DNA of 12,872 bases from UBA1550 sp049294435 (lineage in GTDB: Bacteria > Patescibacteriota > Minisyncoccia > Phycocordibacterales > UBA1550): the NCBI GenBank assembly GCA_049294435.1, contig JBAQCU010000035.1:1-12872 (forward strand). Reading direction: 5' to 3'. A program made the translations under genes and the position numbers. The notes under the pieces are model-generated. The model was given only the letters and a program-made list of their open reading frames with translations, had not been told where the DNA came from and made no database searches. Of this stretch, positions 4,283-11,636 are shown piece after piece (position 1 is the first letter of the stretch; each line of letters begins with the position of its first letter).

Positions 4283-6490
4283 TTACTTCACCTTGTCGAG
4301 CTTGTGCGGATTATGATTTGGGCACAATTTATTTGAACAGCGTTCTGGGATCGTTTTTGTGCCATCCATCATAAGTGAGTCGCAGGGGGAACCGTCGACT
4401 TTTGGATACTCACAAATTTTTCCTGTTGGCCTTGCTTTAATCGCATACTTGCAGTCTGGGTAGCCGGTGCAACTATAAAAAATTCCAAATCGTCCTTTAC
4501 GCTCTGTCATAAAACCTTTTTTGCAAACAGGACATCCAACACCGGTGTGGTTTAGTAGCGCGGCAGTCTCGTCTTTTTTAATATGCTTACACTTTGGGTA
4601 ATTTCCACAAGCAATGAAGCGCCCGAAACGCCCGTCTCGCTCCACCAGGTTTGCCTTCTCACACTTTGGACAAAGCTCTCCAGTGTCGCGAGGACCCGCA
4701 AGCTCCTCTCCATCTATTGTACGCGCCCCTTCACAGTCTGGATAATTTTTACAAGAGAGAAATTTACCATTGCGGGCAAGCTTGATAATCATCGGGCCCT
4801 GGCACTTTGGACACTTGTGTTTTGGGTCTGCGTCACCCATATTTGTTTGCTTCTCAATTTTGTCTTTTGCTTTGAGGTCTTTTGTAAATGGCCCGTAAAA
4901 TTCCTTAAGAACCTTCACATACTCTCGCTCGCCGTTTGCGATATCGTCCAATTTGTTTTCCATCTCTGCGGTAAAGGTATCGGAAATATAATTTGCAAAA
5001 TGTTCCTCAAGGAACGAACTCACCACATCTCCGGTATCAGTAGGCTTGAGCGCTTTGCCGTCTTTAATGACGTACCCACGGTCGCAGATAGTTTTGATAA
5101 TAGACGCGTATGTAGAAGGGCGACCTATGTCGCGCTTCTCAAGCTCCTTCACGAGGCCTGCTTCTGAGTAGCGTGGAGGAGGTTCTGTGAATTTTGCAGT
5201 GTCGTCTAGTGAAAGAAGAATGAGAGATTCTCCCTCGGCAACCTTTGGAAGCTCCACGTCTTCACCGCGTGAATCTGGGTCTGCAGAAAGCCAGCCTGGA
5301 GTAAGGACGCGCGAGCCCGTAACAGAAAAGTTTGGTATAGAAAAGTCTCGCACATTTGCGAGGATGGTAGTACGCGCAAGTTTAGCATCCACCATTTGCG
5401 ATGCAATAGTGCGAGCCCAAATTAGTTTGTAAAGTTTTTTCTCTTCAGGGTTGATACCGAGGTTGTCTTTGCTCATGTCGGTAGGGCGGATAGCCTCGTG
5501 CGCTTCCTGAGCGTTTTTACTTTTGGTTTTGTATACACGCGCCTCTGCGGATTTTGCGCCGTAACGTTTGGTGATTTCTGCAAGGATTGTCGCGGTAGCA
5601 TCTTTCGAGAGCGTTGTGCTGTCGGTACGCATGTAGGTAATGAAACCCTTTTCGTAAAGCTTTTGTGCGATACCCATCGTGCGCGAAGGTGCAAAACCAA
5701 AACGCGACGAGCCAGCTTGTTGAAGCGTGGATGTAATGAAAGGAGCCTTTGGAGCGCGACCTACTTCGCTTTCTTTTACTTCGCGCACTATCCACTGGTT
5801 TGCGCGTCCGATTTTTAAAATGTTTTTTACGATGGATTCATCACGCGGTTCCTCGGTGCATGATAGCTCAAGCTCGGCTCCTTTTGTTGTTTTTACTTTT
5901 GCAGTGAGTGTCCAATACGCCTCTGGAATAAACGCCCGAATCTCACGTTCGCGCTCCATGATGATACGGAGGGCAGGGGACTGCACACGCCCAGCAGAAA
6001 GGCCATAGCGTACTTTTTTCCAAATGAGCCCAGACAAGTCGTATCCTACGAGTCTGTCCAAAACACGGCGCGCCTCTTGCGCTTTGCGTAAATTTTGATC
6101 TATCTGTCGAGGGTGCGCAATTGCCTCTTCAATCGCAGTTTTTGTAATCTCGTGATAAGTAACACGCTTTGGGTTTTTTAGTTTGCACGCCTCTGCAATG
6201 TGCCACGCGATAGCTTCACCTTCACGGTCGGGGTCGGTTGCAAGAAGCACTTCGCTCGCTTTTTTTGCGAGCGAATCAATCTCAGCGAGCACCTCAGCTT
6301 TTCCTTTTGAGATTTCGTAATGCGGAATGAAGCCACCGGGAATATCGATAGCTTGTTTGTTTGATTTTGGAAGGTCGCGCACATGCCCGACACTCGCCTT
6401 TACGATGTAATCATCCCCGAGATATTTACCAATCGTCTTCGCCTTCGACGGCGATTCGACAATCAGGAGCTTGTATGATTTGGTTGCCAT
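4283..6490 (-). CDS. topA: DNA topoisomerase I (type IA)
   Basis: Relaxes negative supercoils by cutting one strand through a 5'-phosphotyrosine link. The protein has 735 residues. The Toprim domain has VESPSKAKTIGKYL (11-24, catalytic Glu12) and the acidic motif TDPDREGEAIAWH (85-97). The active-site Tyr is Y286 in GFITYMRTDS. YGLSAGRVQSPALR (162-175) and IGRPSTYASII (455-465) are further family signatures. The C-terminus carries three CxxC...C...C zinc ribbons, starting near C560, C607 and C653, and a looser fourth set with four cysteines at 693-723. The length suits a bacterial TopA with several zinc ribbons. The start at ATG 6490 is fixed by the conserved N-terminus. AGAGG lies three bases upstream, but a -10-like hexamer lies only 8 nt upstream, so the leader may be absent. 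Confidence 0.97.
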   Translation of the reverse strand: MATKSYKLLIVESPSKAKTIGKYLGDDYIVKASVGHVRDLPKSNKQAIDIPGGFIPHYEISKGKAEVLAEIDSLAKKASEVLLATDPDREGEAIAWHIAEACKLKNPKRVTYHEITKTAIEEAIAHPRQIDQNLRKAQEARRVLDRLVGYDLSGLIWKKVRYGLSAGRVQSPALRIIMEREREIRAFIPEAYWTLTAKVKTTKGAELELSCTEEPRDESIVKNILKIGRANQWIVREVKESEVGRAPKAPFITSTLQQAGSSRFGFAPSRTMGIAQKLYEKGFITYMRTDSTTLSKDATATILAEITKRYGAKSAEARVYKTKSKNAQEAHEAIRPTDMSKDNLGINPEEKKLYKLIWARTIASQMVDAKLARTTILANVRDFSIPNFSVTGSRVLTPGWLSADPDSRGEDVELPKVAEGESLILLSLDDTAKFTEPPPRYSEAGLVKELEKRDIGRPSTYASIIKTICDRGYVIKDGKALKPTDTGDVVSSFLEEHFANYISDTFTAEMENKLDDIANGEREYVKVLKEFYGPFTKDLKAKDKIEKQTNMGDADPKHKCPKCQGPMIIKLARNGKFLSCKNYPDCEGARTIDGEELAGPRDTGELCPKCEKANLVERDGRFGRFIACGNYPKCKHIKKDETAALLNHTGVGCPVCKKGFMTERKGRFGIFYSCTGYPDCKYAIKARPTGKICEYPKVDGSPCDSLMMDGTKTIPERCSNKLCPNHNPHKLDKVK

Positions 6491-6498
6491 TAACCTCT

Positions 6499-6528
6499 AT
6501 TAGTACTACGAACCATTTTATTTTGCAA
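6499..6528 (-). promoter_or_regulatory. Predicted topA promoter, very short leader
   Basis: On the minus strand, TTGCAA (6523-6528) is followed after an 18-nt spacer by ACTAAT (6499-6504); with a 17-nt spacer the -10 would read TACTAA. Transcription would start about 0-3 nt before ATG 6490. Each box has about 4/6 matches, so this is a moderate call. Confidence 0.4.
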
Positions 6529-6539
6529 ATGAAGAAATG

Positions 6540-6570
6540 AAAAAGCCATGCAACATAAATGTTACATGGC
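6540..6570 (-). terminator. Intrinsic terminator of the 64-aa membrane-protein gene
   Basis: On the minus strand, GCCATGTAACAT pairs with ATGTTGCATGGC (12 bp including one G-T pair, two-base loop) over 6545-6570 and is followed by TTTTTC. It lies about 18 bases after the stop of 6588-6782 and upstream of the topA promoter. The palindrome CTTGTACAAG (6573-6582) sits next to it. Confidence 0.85.
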
Positions 6571-6587
6571 CTCTTGTACAAGGGAAT

Positions 6588-6782
6588 TTATCCCATTGCG
6601 TGAACTTTCCTCGCAGTCAAAACTGCTGATGCGATTGATCCTGGGATAGCAATCAGTGCAATCACTGCTAATATTGCATATGCTCCGATATACCAGACTG
6701 CAGCTAGCCACATCAGAACGCCAACAATGGCATAAATTTGAGCATAAGCTTCAATCTTCTGGTCAGTGTTCAATTTCTTCAT
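6588..6782 (-). CDS. Hypothetical 64-aa membrane protein, two helices
   Basis: The 64-residue product begins MKKLNTDQKIEAYAQ and then has two hydrophobic stretches: about 16-32 (IYAIVGVLMWLAAVWYI) and 33-54 (containing AILAVIALIAIPGSIASAV). It ends in TARKVHAMG. Lys and Arg at both ends suggest a hairpin with both termini in the cytoplasm. I recognise no family. AAGGAG lies five bases before ATG 6780-6782, and the promoter is the closest to consensus in the window, so the gene is likely highly expressed. It forms its own unit between dprA and topA, with a leader hairpin and a terminator. Strong expression of a tiny membrane protein suits an abundant envelope component or a toxin-like peptide, but no partner gene or antisense RNA is evident. 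Confidence 0.75.
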   Translation of the reverse strand: MKKLNTDQKIEAYAQIYAIVGVLMWLAAVWYIGAYAILAVIALIAIPGSIASAVLTARKVHAMG

Positions 6783-6815
6783 CGCAGTCTCCTTCTTGTG
6801 GGTTCAAATGACATT

Positions 6816-6832
6816 CACAGCCCCTTGCCGTG
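6816..6832 (-). promoter_or_regulatory. Hairpin at the 5' end of the small-membrane-protein leader
   Basis: CACGGC and GCTGTG pair over 6 bp (one G-T pair) around an AAGGG loop, within a few bases of the predicted transcription start near 6836. A 5'-terminal hairpin like this often protects mRNA from decay. It is short and could be chance. Confidence 0.35.
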
Positions 6833-6842
6833 ATTCTTATAC

Positions 6843-6871
6843 ATCATAGCACCTCTGGCATCTTTTGTCAA
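6843..6871 (-). promoter_or_regulatory. Near-consensus sigma-70 promoter for the 64-aa gene
   Basis: On the minus strand, TTGACA (6866-6871, 6/6) is followed by exactly 17 nt and TATGAT (6843-6848, 5/6), with an extended TGC before the -10. It starts 14 bases after the dprA stop codon. The predicted leader of about 54 nt carries a hairpin and AAGGAG. Confidence 0.85.
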
Positions 6872-6885
6872 GCCCTAAATAAGGC

Positions 6886-7761
6886 CTATTTTGCAAGCTC
6901 AATTTTCCCCATTCGTTCCTGAATCACGCCTTTTATTTCTAGTACGGTGAGTATCGAAAGTGTTTGCGCAGACGACGTATCGAGGAGAGCGAGCAGTTCT
7001 TCTCGTTCGCGCGGCTCATCTAATAGTATGAGCACCGCTTGTTCCTCGGGTGTGAAAAGTGTGAGATCGAGCGAACCGAAGTTTTGCTCGACGAATCCAA
7101 TTTCCTCAAGCAAATCTTTTGCACAGGTGATTGGGGTCGCGCCTTGTCGCAAAAGATTATTGGTGCCCTTTGATGTCGCAGAAAAAATGGGACCAGGGAC
7201 TACAAATACATTTCTATTGTAGTCTAGCGCCATTCTGGCCGTGATGAGCGTCCCAGACTTTTCCTCCGCTTCTATTATTAAAACTCCTTGCGAGAGTCCT
7301 GCCATTATTCTGTTTCTCTGTGGAAAACTCCACGGCGTTGCCTTGAAGTCTGGTTCATATTCAGAAAGTAATGCGCCACCATTTTCTACAATCTCTTTTG
7401 CGAGTCCAAGGTGAGCACGCGGATAAATAACCGACTGGTCGAGGCCCGATCCCGGCACCGCAACAGTACGGAGGCCTGCATCAAGTGCAGCCCTATGTGC
7501 AATACCATCTATACCCATAGCAAGCCCAGAAACGATTACAATTGGATAACCAGCAAGGCCAGAAATAATACGCTCACACGCCTCTTTGCCATAGCTCGTA
7601 TATTTTCTGGAGCCAACGACAGACAAATAATAGTAGTCTTTCGGGTCAGGAAGCTCACCGACGACAAAGAGATTATCGGGCGGTTGAGGAATTTCTCTGA
7701 GCGCAGGAGGAAAGTCATCGTCTCGTATCGTACTAATAGTATATGAATGTGCATTGTTCAT
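6886..7761 (-). CDS. dprA: DNA-processing protein DprA
   Basis: DprA binds single-stranded DNA that enters the cell and loads RecA on it; it is a marker of natural transformation. From ATG 7759-7761 the protein has 291 residues; an upstream in-frame ATG at 7771-7773 would add four but lies in a -10 hexamer (TACAAT), so I prefer the second. The Rossmann-like domain is well conserved: SVVGSRKYTSYG, then IVSGLAMGIDGIAHRAAL, TVAVPGSGLD, YPRAH, SEYEPD, FPQRNRIMAGLSQGVLIIEA, SGTLITARMALDYNR and PGPIFSATSKGTNNLL. About 70 C-terminal residues probably form the winged-helix-like domain. No N-terminal SAM domain is present. No com genes are visible in the window. Confidence 0.95.
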   Translation of the reverse strand: MNNAHSYTISTIRDDDFPPALREIPQPPDNLFVVGELPDPKDYYYLSVVGSRKYTSYGKEACERIISGLAGYPIVIVSGLAMGIDGIAHRAALDAGLRTVAVPGSGLDQSVIYPRAHLGLAKEIVENGGALLSEYEPDFKATPWSFPQRNRIMAGLSQGVLIIEAEEKSGTLITARMALDYNRNVFVVPGPIFSATSKGTNNLLRQGATPITCAKDLLEEIGFVEQNFGSLDLTLFTPEEQAVLILLDEPREREELLALLDTSSAQTLSILTVLEIKGVIQERMGKIELAK

Positions 7762-7771
7762 AATCTCACCC

Positions 7772-7780
7772 ATTGTATCA
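7772..7780 (-). promoter_or_regulatory. Extended -10 element for dprA
   Basis: On the minus strand, TGA directly precedes TACAAT (7772-7777, 5/6). No good -35 is seen 16-18 nt upstream, but the region is AT-rich. Transcription would begin near 7765, 3-4 nt before ATG 7761, so the mRNA would be almost leaderless. Confidence 0.45.
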
Positions 7781-7801
7781 GAAAAATTATTTTAAAATAT
7801 T

Positions 7802-7843
7802 GTTGATACCTATTTACTCCTATCGGACAAAATAGGTATCAAC
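7802..7843. repeat. Perfect 14-bp inverted repeat between dprA and serS
   Basis: GTTGATACCTATTT (7802-7815) is exactly repeated in inverse orientation at 7830-7843, with 14 nt between the arms. It lies in the divergent intergenic region, 25 bases upstream of the dprA -10 element and about 40 bases upstream of the serS -35. No T tract follows on either strand, so it is not a simple terminator. A binding site for a dimeric regulator acting on dprA is the simplest reading. Confidence 0.6.
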
Positions 7844-7882
7844 TCAAAAACCTCAGTATTGACGAGCGATCTCTAGCACCAA

Positions 7883-7911
7883 TTGCCTAATGGGTTAATT
7901 GACGATATACT
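7883..7911 (+). promoter_or_regulatory. Predicted serS promoter giving a leaderless mRNA
   Basis: TTGCCT (7883-7888), a 17-nt spacer and TATACT (7906-7911, 5/6) are followed after 9 nt by ATG 7921. Transcription would start 0-3 nt before the ATG. There is no Shine-Dalgarno sequence and no room for a T-box leader from this promoter. Confidence 0.55.
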
Positions 7912-7920
7912 CTCTTATAT

Positions 7921-9186
7921 ATGTTAGACATCAAATTTATCCGTGAGAATGCGGAGCTAGTGAAAGAGGCTGCTCAAAAAAAGAACATTGCCTTTGATGT
8001 ACAGGAGCTTCTTTCTGCTGACGATAACAGGAGGGCTATTCTTGCCGAGGTGGAAGCGATGCGTGGCAAACAAAATGAGATTGCAGATGCTGTCCCTCGC
8101 GCTGGAAGCCAAGAAGAACGCGAGAAACTTATTGCTGAATCAAAATCACTAAAGGACATTCTGCAAGCAAAAGAGCTTGAGCTCACGTCTGCTATGCACG
8201 CGTGGCAGAGCTTAATGGTTCAGGTGCCAAACCTACCTGATGTGTCTGTACCAGAAGGAAAGGAGGACTCTGACAACGTAGAAGTACGAACTTGGGGAAC
8301 AATCCCGACATTTTCATTCACACCAAAAGACCACATTGAACTTTTTGAAAAACATGATATGGCAGACTTTGAGCGTGGAACAAAGATTGCTGGTTTTCGT
8401 GGTTATGTTTTGAAAGGCGACGGAGCGCGTCTTATATTTGCGCTATCGCAATTTGTTCTCAACGAACTTTCAAAAGAGAATTTTATTCCTATGATGGTGC
8501 CATCTCTCGTGCGTCGCGCGCCACTTGTAGGAACAGGATTCTTGCCACAAGGAGAAGAGGACCTTTACAAAACACAAGATGGAGATTTCCTTGCTGGTAC
8601 TGCGGAAGTTTCTACAATGGGTTATCACATGGATGAAGTGCTTTCTCTCTCAGACCTTCCTAGAAAATATCTTTCATTCTCTACGAGTTTTAGACGGGAG
8701 GCGGGGAGTCACAGCAAAGACACAAAGGGGCTCATTCGCGTGCATGAGTTTTTTAAATGGGAGCAAGTGATTCTTTGCGAGGCAAGCCACGAACAAAGTG
8801 TAAAGTTCCATGAGTATCTCACCGAGAACTCCGAAAAACTTATGCAAAAGCTCGGGATTCCGTATCATGTGGTGCTTAATTGCGGTGGAGACCTCGGCCT
8901 AGGGCAGGTAAAGAAGTATGACATTGAAGCGTGGGTGCCTTCGCAGAATACATACCGCGAGACACACTCAGCATCGTACTTTCATGATTTTCAAACTCGT
9001 CGTTTAAATATTCGCTACAAGGATGCCGAAGGAAAGCTTCGTTTTGCGCATTCGCTCAACAACACCGCTATCGCAATGCCACGCATCCTCGTGCCACTCG
9101 TAGAAAATTATCAAAACGAGGATGGCTCTATCACAATCCCAGAAGTGCTACGCCCATACATGGGAGGTAAGGAAAAGATCGGGTAG
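7921..9186 (+). CDS. serS: Serine--tRNA ligase
   Basis: Charges tRNA-Ser with serine. The protein is a full-length class II SerRS of 421 residues. Residues 1-100 form the tRNA-binding coiled-coil arm. The catalytic domain has GTAEV (226-230), motif 2 FRREAGSHSKDTKGLIRVHEF (257-277), YDIEAW (333-338) and the motif 3 region ending VENYQNEDGS (394-403). Several positions differ from common bacterial enzymes: the region usually written SSCSNFTDFQARR reads HSASYFHDFQTRR here, and HTLNGSGLA reads HSLNNTAIA. I recall similar variants in CPR enzymes. The conserved Arg of motif 3 (R388) is present. The gene probably leads an operon with the ftsQ-like gene 24 nt downstream. Confidence 0.97.
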   Translation: MLDIKFIRENAELVKEAAQKKNIAFDVQELLSADDNRRAILAEVEAMRGKQNEIADAVPRAGSQEEREKLIAESKSLKDILQAKELELTSAMHAWQSLMVQVPNLPDVSVPEGKEDSDNVEVRTWGTIPTFSFTPKDHIELFEKHDMADFERGTKIAGFRGYVLKGDGARLIFALSQFVLNELSKENFIPMMVPSLVRRAPLVGTGFLPQGEEDLYKTQDGDFLAGTAEVSTMGYHMDEVLSLSDLPRKYLSFSTSFRREAGSHSKDTKGLIRVHEFFKWEQVILCEASHEQSVKFHEYLTENSEKLMQKLGIPYHVVLNCGGDLGLGQVKKYDIEAWVPSQNTYRETHSASYFHDFQTRRLNIRYKDAEGKLRFAHSLNNTAIAMPRILVPLVENYQNEDGSITIPEVLRPYMGGKEKIG

Positions 9187-9210
9187 TATTGTTTCTACTT
9201 CATATTTTTT

Positions 9211-10113
9211 ATGAAAAGATTCTCAACTATTATTGATGATGTTCGTGAACAATTTGGAGTTTGGTTTGGTAGAGCGCTAATTGTTTTAGTGCTCCTTTTT
9301 ATATTTTTTATCGCTGGGGGTGGAGTATCACACAAAAGCAAGTGGCGAATTCTTCATGTAAACGTGATAGGCGCGAGCGCAGTGCCAGCTGATGAGGTGC
9401 GCGCGCTTGTGATGGACAAAATACTTGGAAATTATTTTCTAGTGTACGCGAGAAATAATAGTTATTTGTTTCCTATTGGAGAAATAAATCAAGCACTCCT
9501 AAGCACCTTTCCTCGCATTGCAAGTGTTTCAGTAGAGCGCGTAGATGAGCACACAATCACAATAAATATTTCTGAGCGTAAGCCATATGCGCTCTGGTGC
9601 GGCTTGCCCGCCACTGCCTATCGCTCAAACGAAGCAGATACGCGATGGCAGGCGGGGGGAAAACAAATTGTAAAAGATTGCTGGTTTATAGATGAAACCG
9701 GTTTCATATTTGACAAGGCTCCTGAATTTTCAAAAGGCGTGTATATGGAGATATATGGAAAACTTGTTGAGAAAATTCCAGGTGAGCCACTCCGCGCATC
9801 TGTTCCATTTGACCGTTTCGTGACTGCAAATGCATTTGCAAAACTTCTTAATGACAAGGTAGGCAAGCCTTACCTTATTTCACTAAAACCAGAGGGGGAG
9901 TTAGAGGTTACAATTTTCACAAGTTCTAAATATCCATTTCTCGCTGACACCACTATAAGAATTAAAGATGAGTCAACTCCTGAAACGCTACTAAAAAACT
10001 TACTCTCAGCTATCCCCGTGCAGTTTCCAAACAATGTTATACCAATAAAAAAACTTCAATATATTGATATGAGGTTTGGAAACAAAGTTATTTTTGGGTT
10101 TGAAAATAGTTAA
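9211..10113 (+). CDS. ftsQ: FtsQ/DivIB-like cell division protein
   Basis: A 300-residue bitopic membrane protein. A short cytoplasmic N-terminus is followed by one membrane helix (about 21-38, ALIVLVLLFIFFIAGGG) and a POTRA domain (about 46-124), seen in WRILHVNVIGASAVPADEV, FPRIASVSVER and TITINISERKPYALW. The beta domain follows, with WFIDETGFIFDKAP (158-171), and ends with the typical YIDMRFGNKVIFGF (284-297). FtsQ links the early division proteins to the septal wall synthesis complex. Between the POTRA and beta domains there is an extra stretch with two cysteines (C130, C157) that could form a disulfide. The gene has no Shine-Dalgarno sequence and starts 24 nt after serS, probably in the same transcript. 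It is not next to ftsA, ftsZ or mur genes here. Confidence 0.85.
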   Translation: MKRFSTIIDDVREQFGVWFGRALIVLVLLFIFFIAGGGVSHKSKWRILHVNVIGASAVPADEVRALVMDKILGNYFLVYARNNSYLFPIGEINQALLSTFPRIASVSVERVDEHTITINISERKPYALWCGLPATAYRSNEADTRWQAGGKQIVKDCWFIDETGFIFDKAPEFSKGVYMEIYGKLVEKIPGEPLRASVPFDRFVTANAFAKLLNDKVGKPYLISLKPEGELEVTIFTSSKYPFLADTTIRIKDESTPETLLKNLLSAIPVQFPNNVIPIKKLQYIDMRFGNKVIFGFENS

Positions 10114-10126
10114 ATTGTGTTAAAGT
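10100..10126 (+). promoter_or_regulatory. Predicted dus promoter giving a leaderless mRNA
   Basis: TAAAGT (10121-10126) with an extended TGT in front lies 7 nt before ATG 10134. A TTGAAA (10100-10105) lies upstream with a short 15-nt spacer, within the end of ftsQ. Transcription would begin at the ATG itself. Read-through from serS-ftsQ is also possible. Confidence 0.4.
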
Positions 10127-10133
10127 GCGTTTA

Positions 10134-11141
10134 ATGAAAAGCGACAACTCACAAAAGCCGATAATGGGATTTTGGGCAAAACTTCCAAAGCCATTTTTTG
10201 TATCTGCGCCGATGGCGGATGTTACTGACTCGGCTTTTCGGCAGATGATTGCGAAGTATAGTAGGCACAACGAAAAAGGTGGCGGTCCAGATGTGTTTTG
10301 GACTGAGTTTGTTTCTGCAGATGGCCTTTGTAGCGCGGGACGCGAAGTCTTGAAACGAGATTTGGATTTTAGTAAAAATGAGCATCCTATCGTTGCGCAG
10401 ATTTTTAGCTCAAACCCAGAGAATATGAGAAAGACCGCACAGCTCATCAAAGAGCTCGGTTTTGACGGTATTGATATCAATATGGGTTGCCCTGACAAAA
10501 GCATTGAAAAGCAGGGAGCAGGTGCTGCACATATGAAGGAAATCAAGCATGCGCAGGATGTTATTCGAGCCACAATGGAGGGAGCTGGCGGGCTACCTGT
10601 ATCAGTGAAGACGCGCGTGGGTTACAACAAAGAAAATCTCGATGAGTGGATTGGTGCAATTTTAGAAACAAAGCCAGCGGTAATTACAGTGCATGCGCGC
10701 ACGCGCAAAGAGATGTCGCTTGTGCCTGCGAGGTGGGAGCATGTCGCTCGCGCGAAAAAGCTCGCCTGTGGAACAGGCACGCTTATCATTGGTAACGGAG
10801 ATGTGAAAGATATTGCCGACGCAGAGGAAAAGGCGCGTGTGACTGGTGCCGACGGCATAATGCTAGGCCGTGCTATGTTTGGTACACCATGGCTTTTTGA
10901 TCGCGAGCGCGCTTGTCCACCAACGCTTGTTGAGAAATTTGAAATACTTATTGAACACACACATCTCTTTGAAAAACTACTTGGTGACATCAAAAACTTT
11001 GCAATAATGAAGAAGCACTACAAAGCCTACGTGCATGGTTTTGATGGTGCAAAAGAAATCCGCGTAAAAATGATGGATGCCAAAAACGCTGATGAAGTAG
11101 AAACGCTGACTCGTAATTTTTTGAAAAACATCTGCTTTTGA
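10134..11141 (+). CDS. dus: tRNA-dihydrouridine synthase
   Basis: Reduces uridine to dihydrouridine in the D-loop of tRNAs, using FMN and NADPH. I start it at ATG 10134 (335 residues); a GTG three codons upstream (10125) lies in the predicted -10 hexamer. The TIM-barrel signatures are clear: APMADVTDSAFR near the N-terminus, AQIFSSNPENM, then DGIDINMGCPDKSIEKQGAGA with the catalytic Cys at residue 119, VKTRVGY, ITVHARTRKEMS, IIGNGDVKD and GADGIMLGRAMFGTPWLF. The C-terminal 75 residues form the helical tRNA-recognition domain. I cannot assign it to DusA, DusB or DusC from sequence alone, so its target uridine is unknown. It follows ftsQ by 20 nt. Confidence 0.95.
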   Translation: MKSDNSQKPIMGFWAKLPKPFFVSAPMADVTDSAFRQMIAKYSRHNEKGGGPDVFWTEFVSADGLCSAGREVLKRDLDFSKNEHPIVAQIFSSNPENMRKTAQLIKELGFDGIDINMGCPDKSIEKQGAGAAHMKEIKHAQDVIRATMEGAGGLPVSVKTRVGYNKENLDEWIGAILETKPAVITVHARTRKEMSLVPARWEHVARAKKLACGTGTLIIGNGDVKDIADAEEKARVTGADGIMLGRAMFGTPWLFDRERACPPTLVEKFEILIEHTHLFEKLLGDIKNFAIMKKHYKAYVHGFDGAKEIRVKMMDAKNADEVETLTRNFLKNICF

Positions 11142-11165
11142 CGATAACGTTTGGTGTGCTAGTCT
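11138..11165 (+). promoter_or_regulatory. Predicted promoter for the 124-aa gene
   Basis: TTGACG (11138-11143, overlapping the dus stop codon), a 16-nt spacer and TAGTCT (11160-11165) with an extended TGC are one candidate. TAAAAT (11166-11171) is another -10 without a matched -35. Either leaves a leader of about 25 nt that contains the ribosome binding site. Confidence 0.4.
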
Positions 11166-11200
11166 TAAAATAGACAACTTTACAGAAAGGTAGGTAGGTC

Positions 11201-11575
11201 ATGAATCTTCGGGCGATAGTTCTTAGATACAGAGACACCGACCACGGCTCCGAGGCTATTATCGAGGTTGCTGTGGATGGAGGGCACACTGGGGTCTTTT
11301 TTGTTCAGCGCTCAATACAAGGAGATGAAACGATGTTGTATCAAATCCTCACGTTTCTTGCTTTTGACGATGCGTTTGCTTGTTTCAGCGGGCATGAGCA
11401 CATTGAGCCGTTGTTTCAAAAAGAGACCGCCGACATTTCGTTTTTTGAAATGGTGAAGCGTTCAATCGGAGTTCCAGCGGGGAAGCCCCCAGGAGAAATG
11501 GTTGAGGAATCCACCGCAGGAATTGTTGGTGAATGTTTCTACCAGACGATAACCCATAAAGCATGTTCATTTTAG
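11201..11575 (+). CDS. Hypothetical 124-aa soluble protein
   Basis: A 124-residue soluble protein that I do not recognise. The N-terminal half alternates hydrophobic and polar residues (LRAIVLRYRD, AIIEVAVDGGHTGVFFVQ), which suggests a small beta sheet. A helix probably covers about 43-60 (ETMLYQILTFLAFDDAFACF). The C-terminal half is looser, with PAGKPPGEM and a final ITHKACSF. Cys 60, 112 and 122 are present without a metal motif. ATG 11201-11203 follows a run of AAAGG and AGGTAGG within 14 bases, so ribosome binding is well supported. It has its own promoter-like boxes, and an intrinsic terminator follows 27 bases after the stop, which makes it an independent unit between dus and dnaX. Confidence 0.7.
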   Translation: MNLRAIVLRYRDTDHGSEAIIEVAVDGGHTGVFFVQRSIQGDETMLYQILTFLAFDDAFACFSGHEHIEPLFQKETADISFFEMVKRSIGVPAGKPPGEMVEESTAGIVGECFYQTITHKACSF

Positions 11576-11602
11576 TTGCACAATGACTGGATCTAGCACA
11601 AG

Positions 11603-11630
11603 AAATGCCCGCAAAATTCTGCGGGCATTT
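11603..11630 (+). terminator. Intrinsic terminator of the 124-aa gene
   Basis: AAATGCCCGCA pairs with TGCGGGCATTT over 11 bp around a six-base loop and is followed by TAGTTTTTGTT. The outer arms closely resemble those of the terminator at 857-891. The end of the T tract supplies the TTG of the dnaX -35 box. Confidence 0.9.
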
Positions 11631-11636
11631 TAGTTT

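Noticed and set aside
4583..5167. 194-aa plus-strand ORF
   Set aside because: It is antisense to the conserved topA coding region, with no ribosome binding site and no recognisable protein features.
7762..7773. Upstream ATG for dprA
   Set aside because: The first ATG lies in the extended -10 element TGA-TACAAT, so it would not be transcribed from that promoter.
7844..7920. T-box or other tRNA-sensing leader before serS
   Set aside because: The predicted transcript starts at the ATG, and I see no specifier stem or antiterminator with a T-box sequence.
10125..10133. GTG start for dus three codons upstream
   Set aside because: The GTG overlaps the predicted -10 hexamer TAAAGT, has no ribosome binding site, and the conserved sequence begins after ATG 10134.
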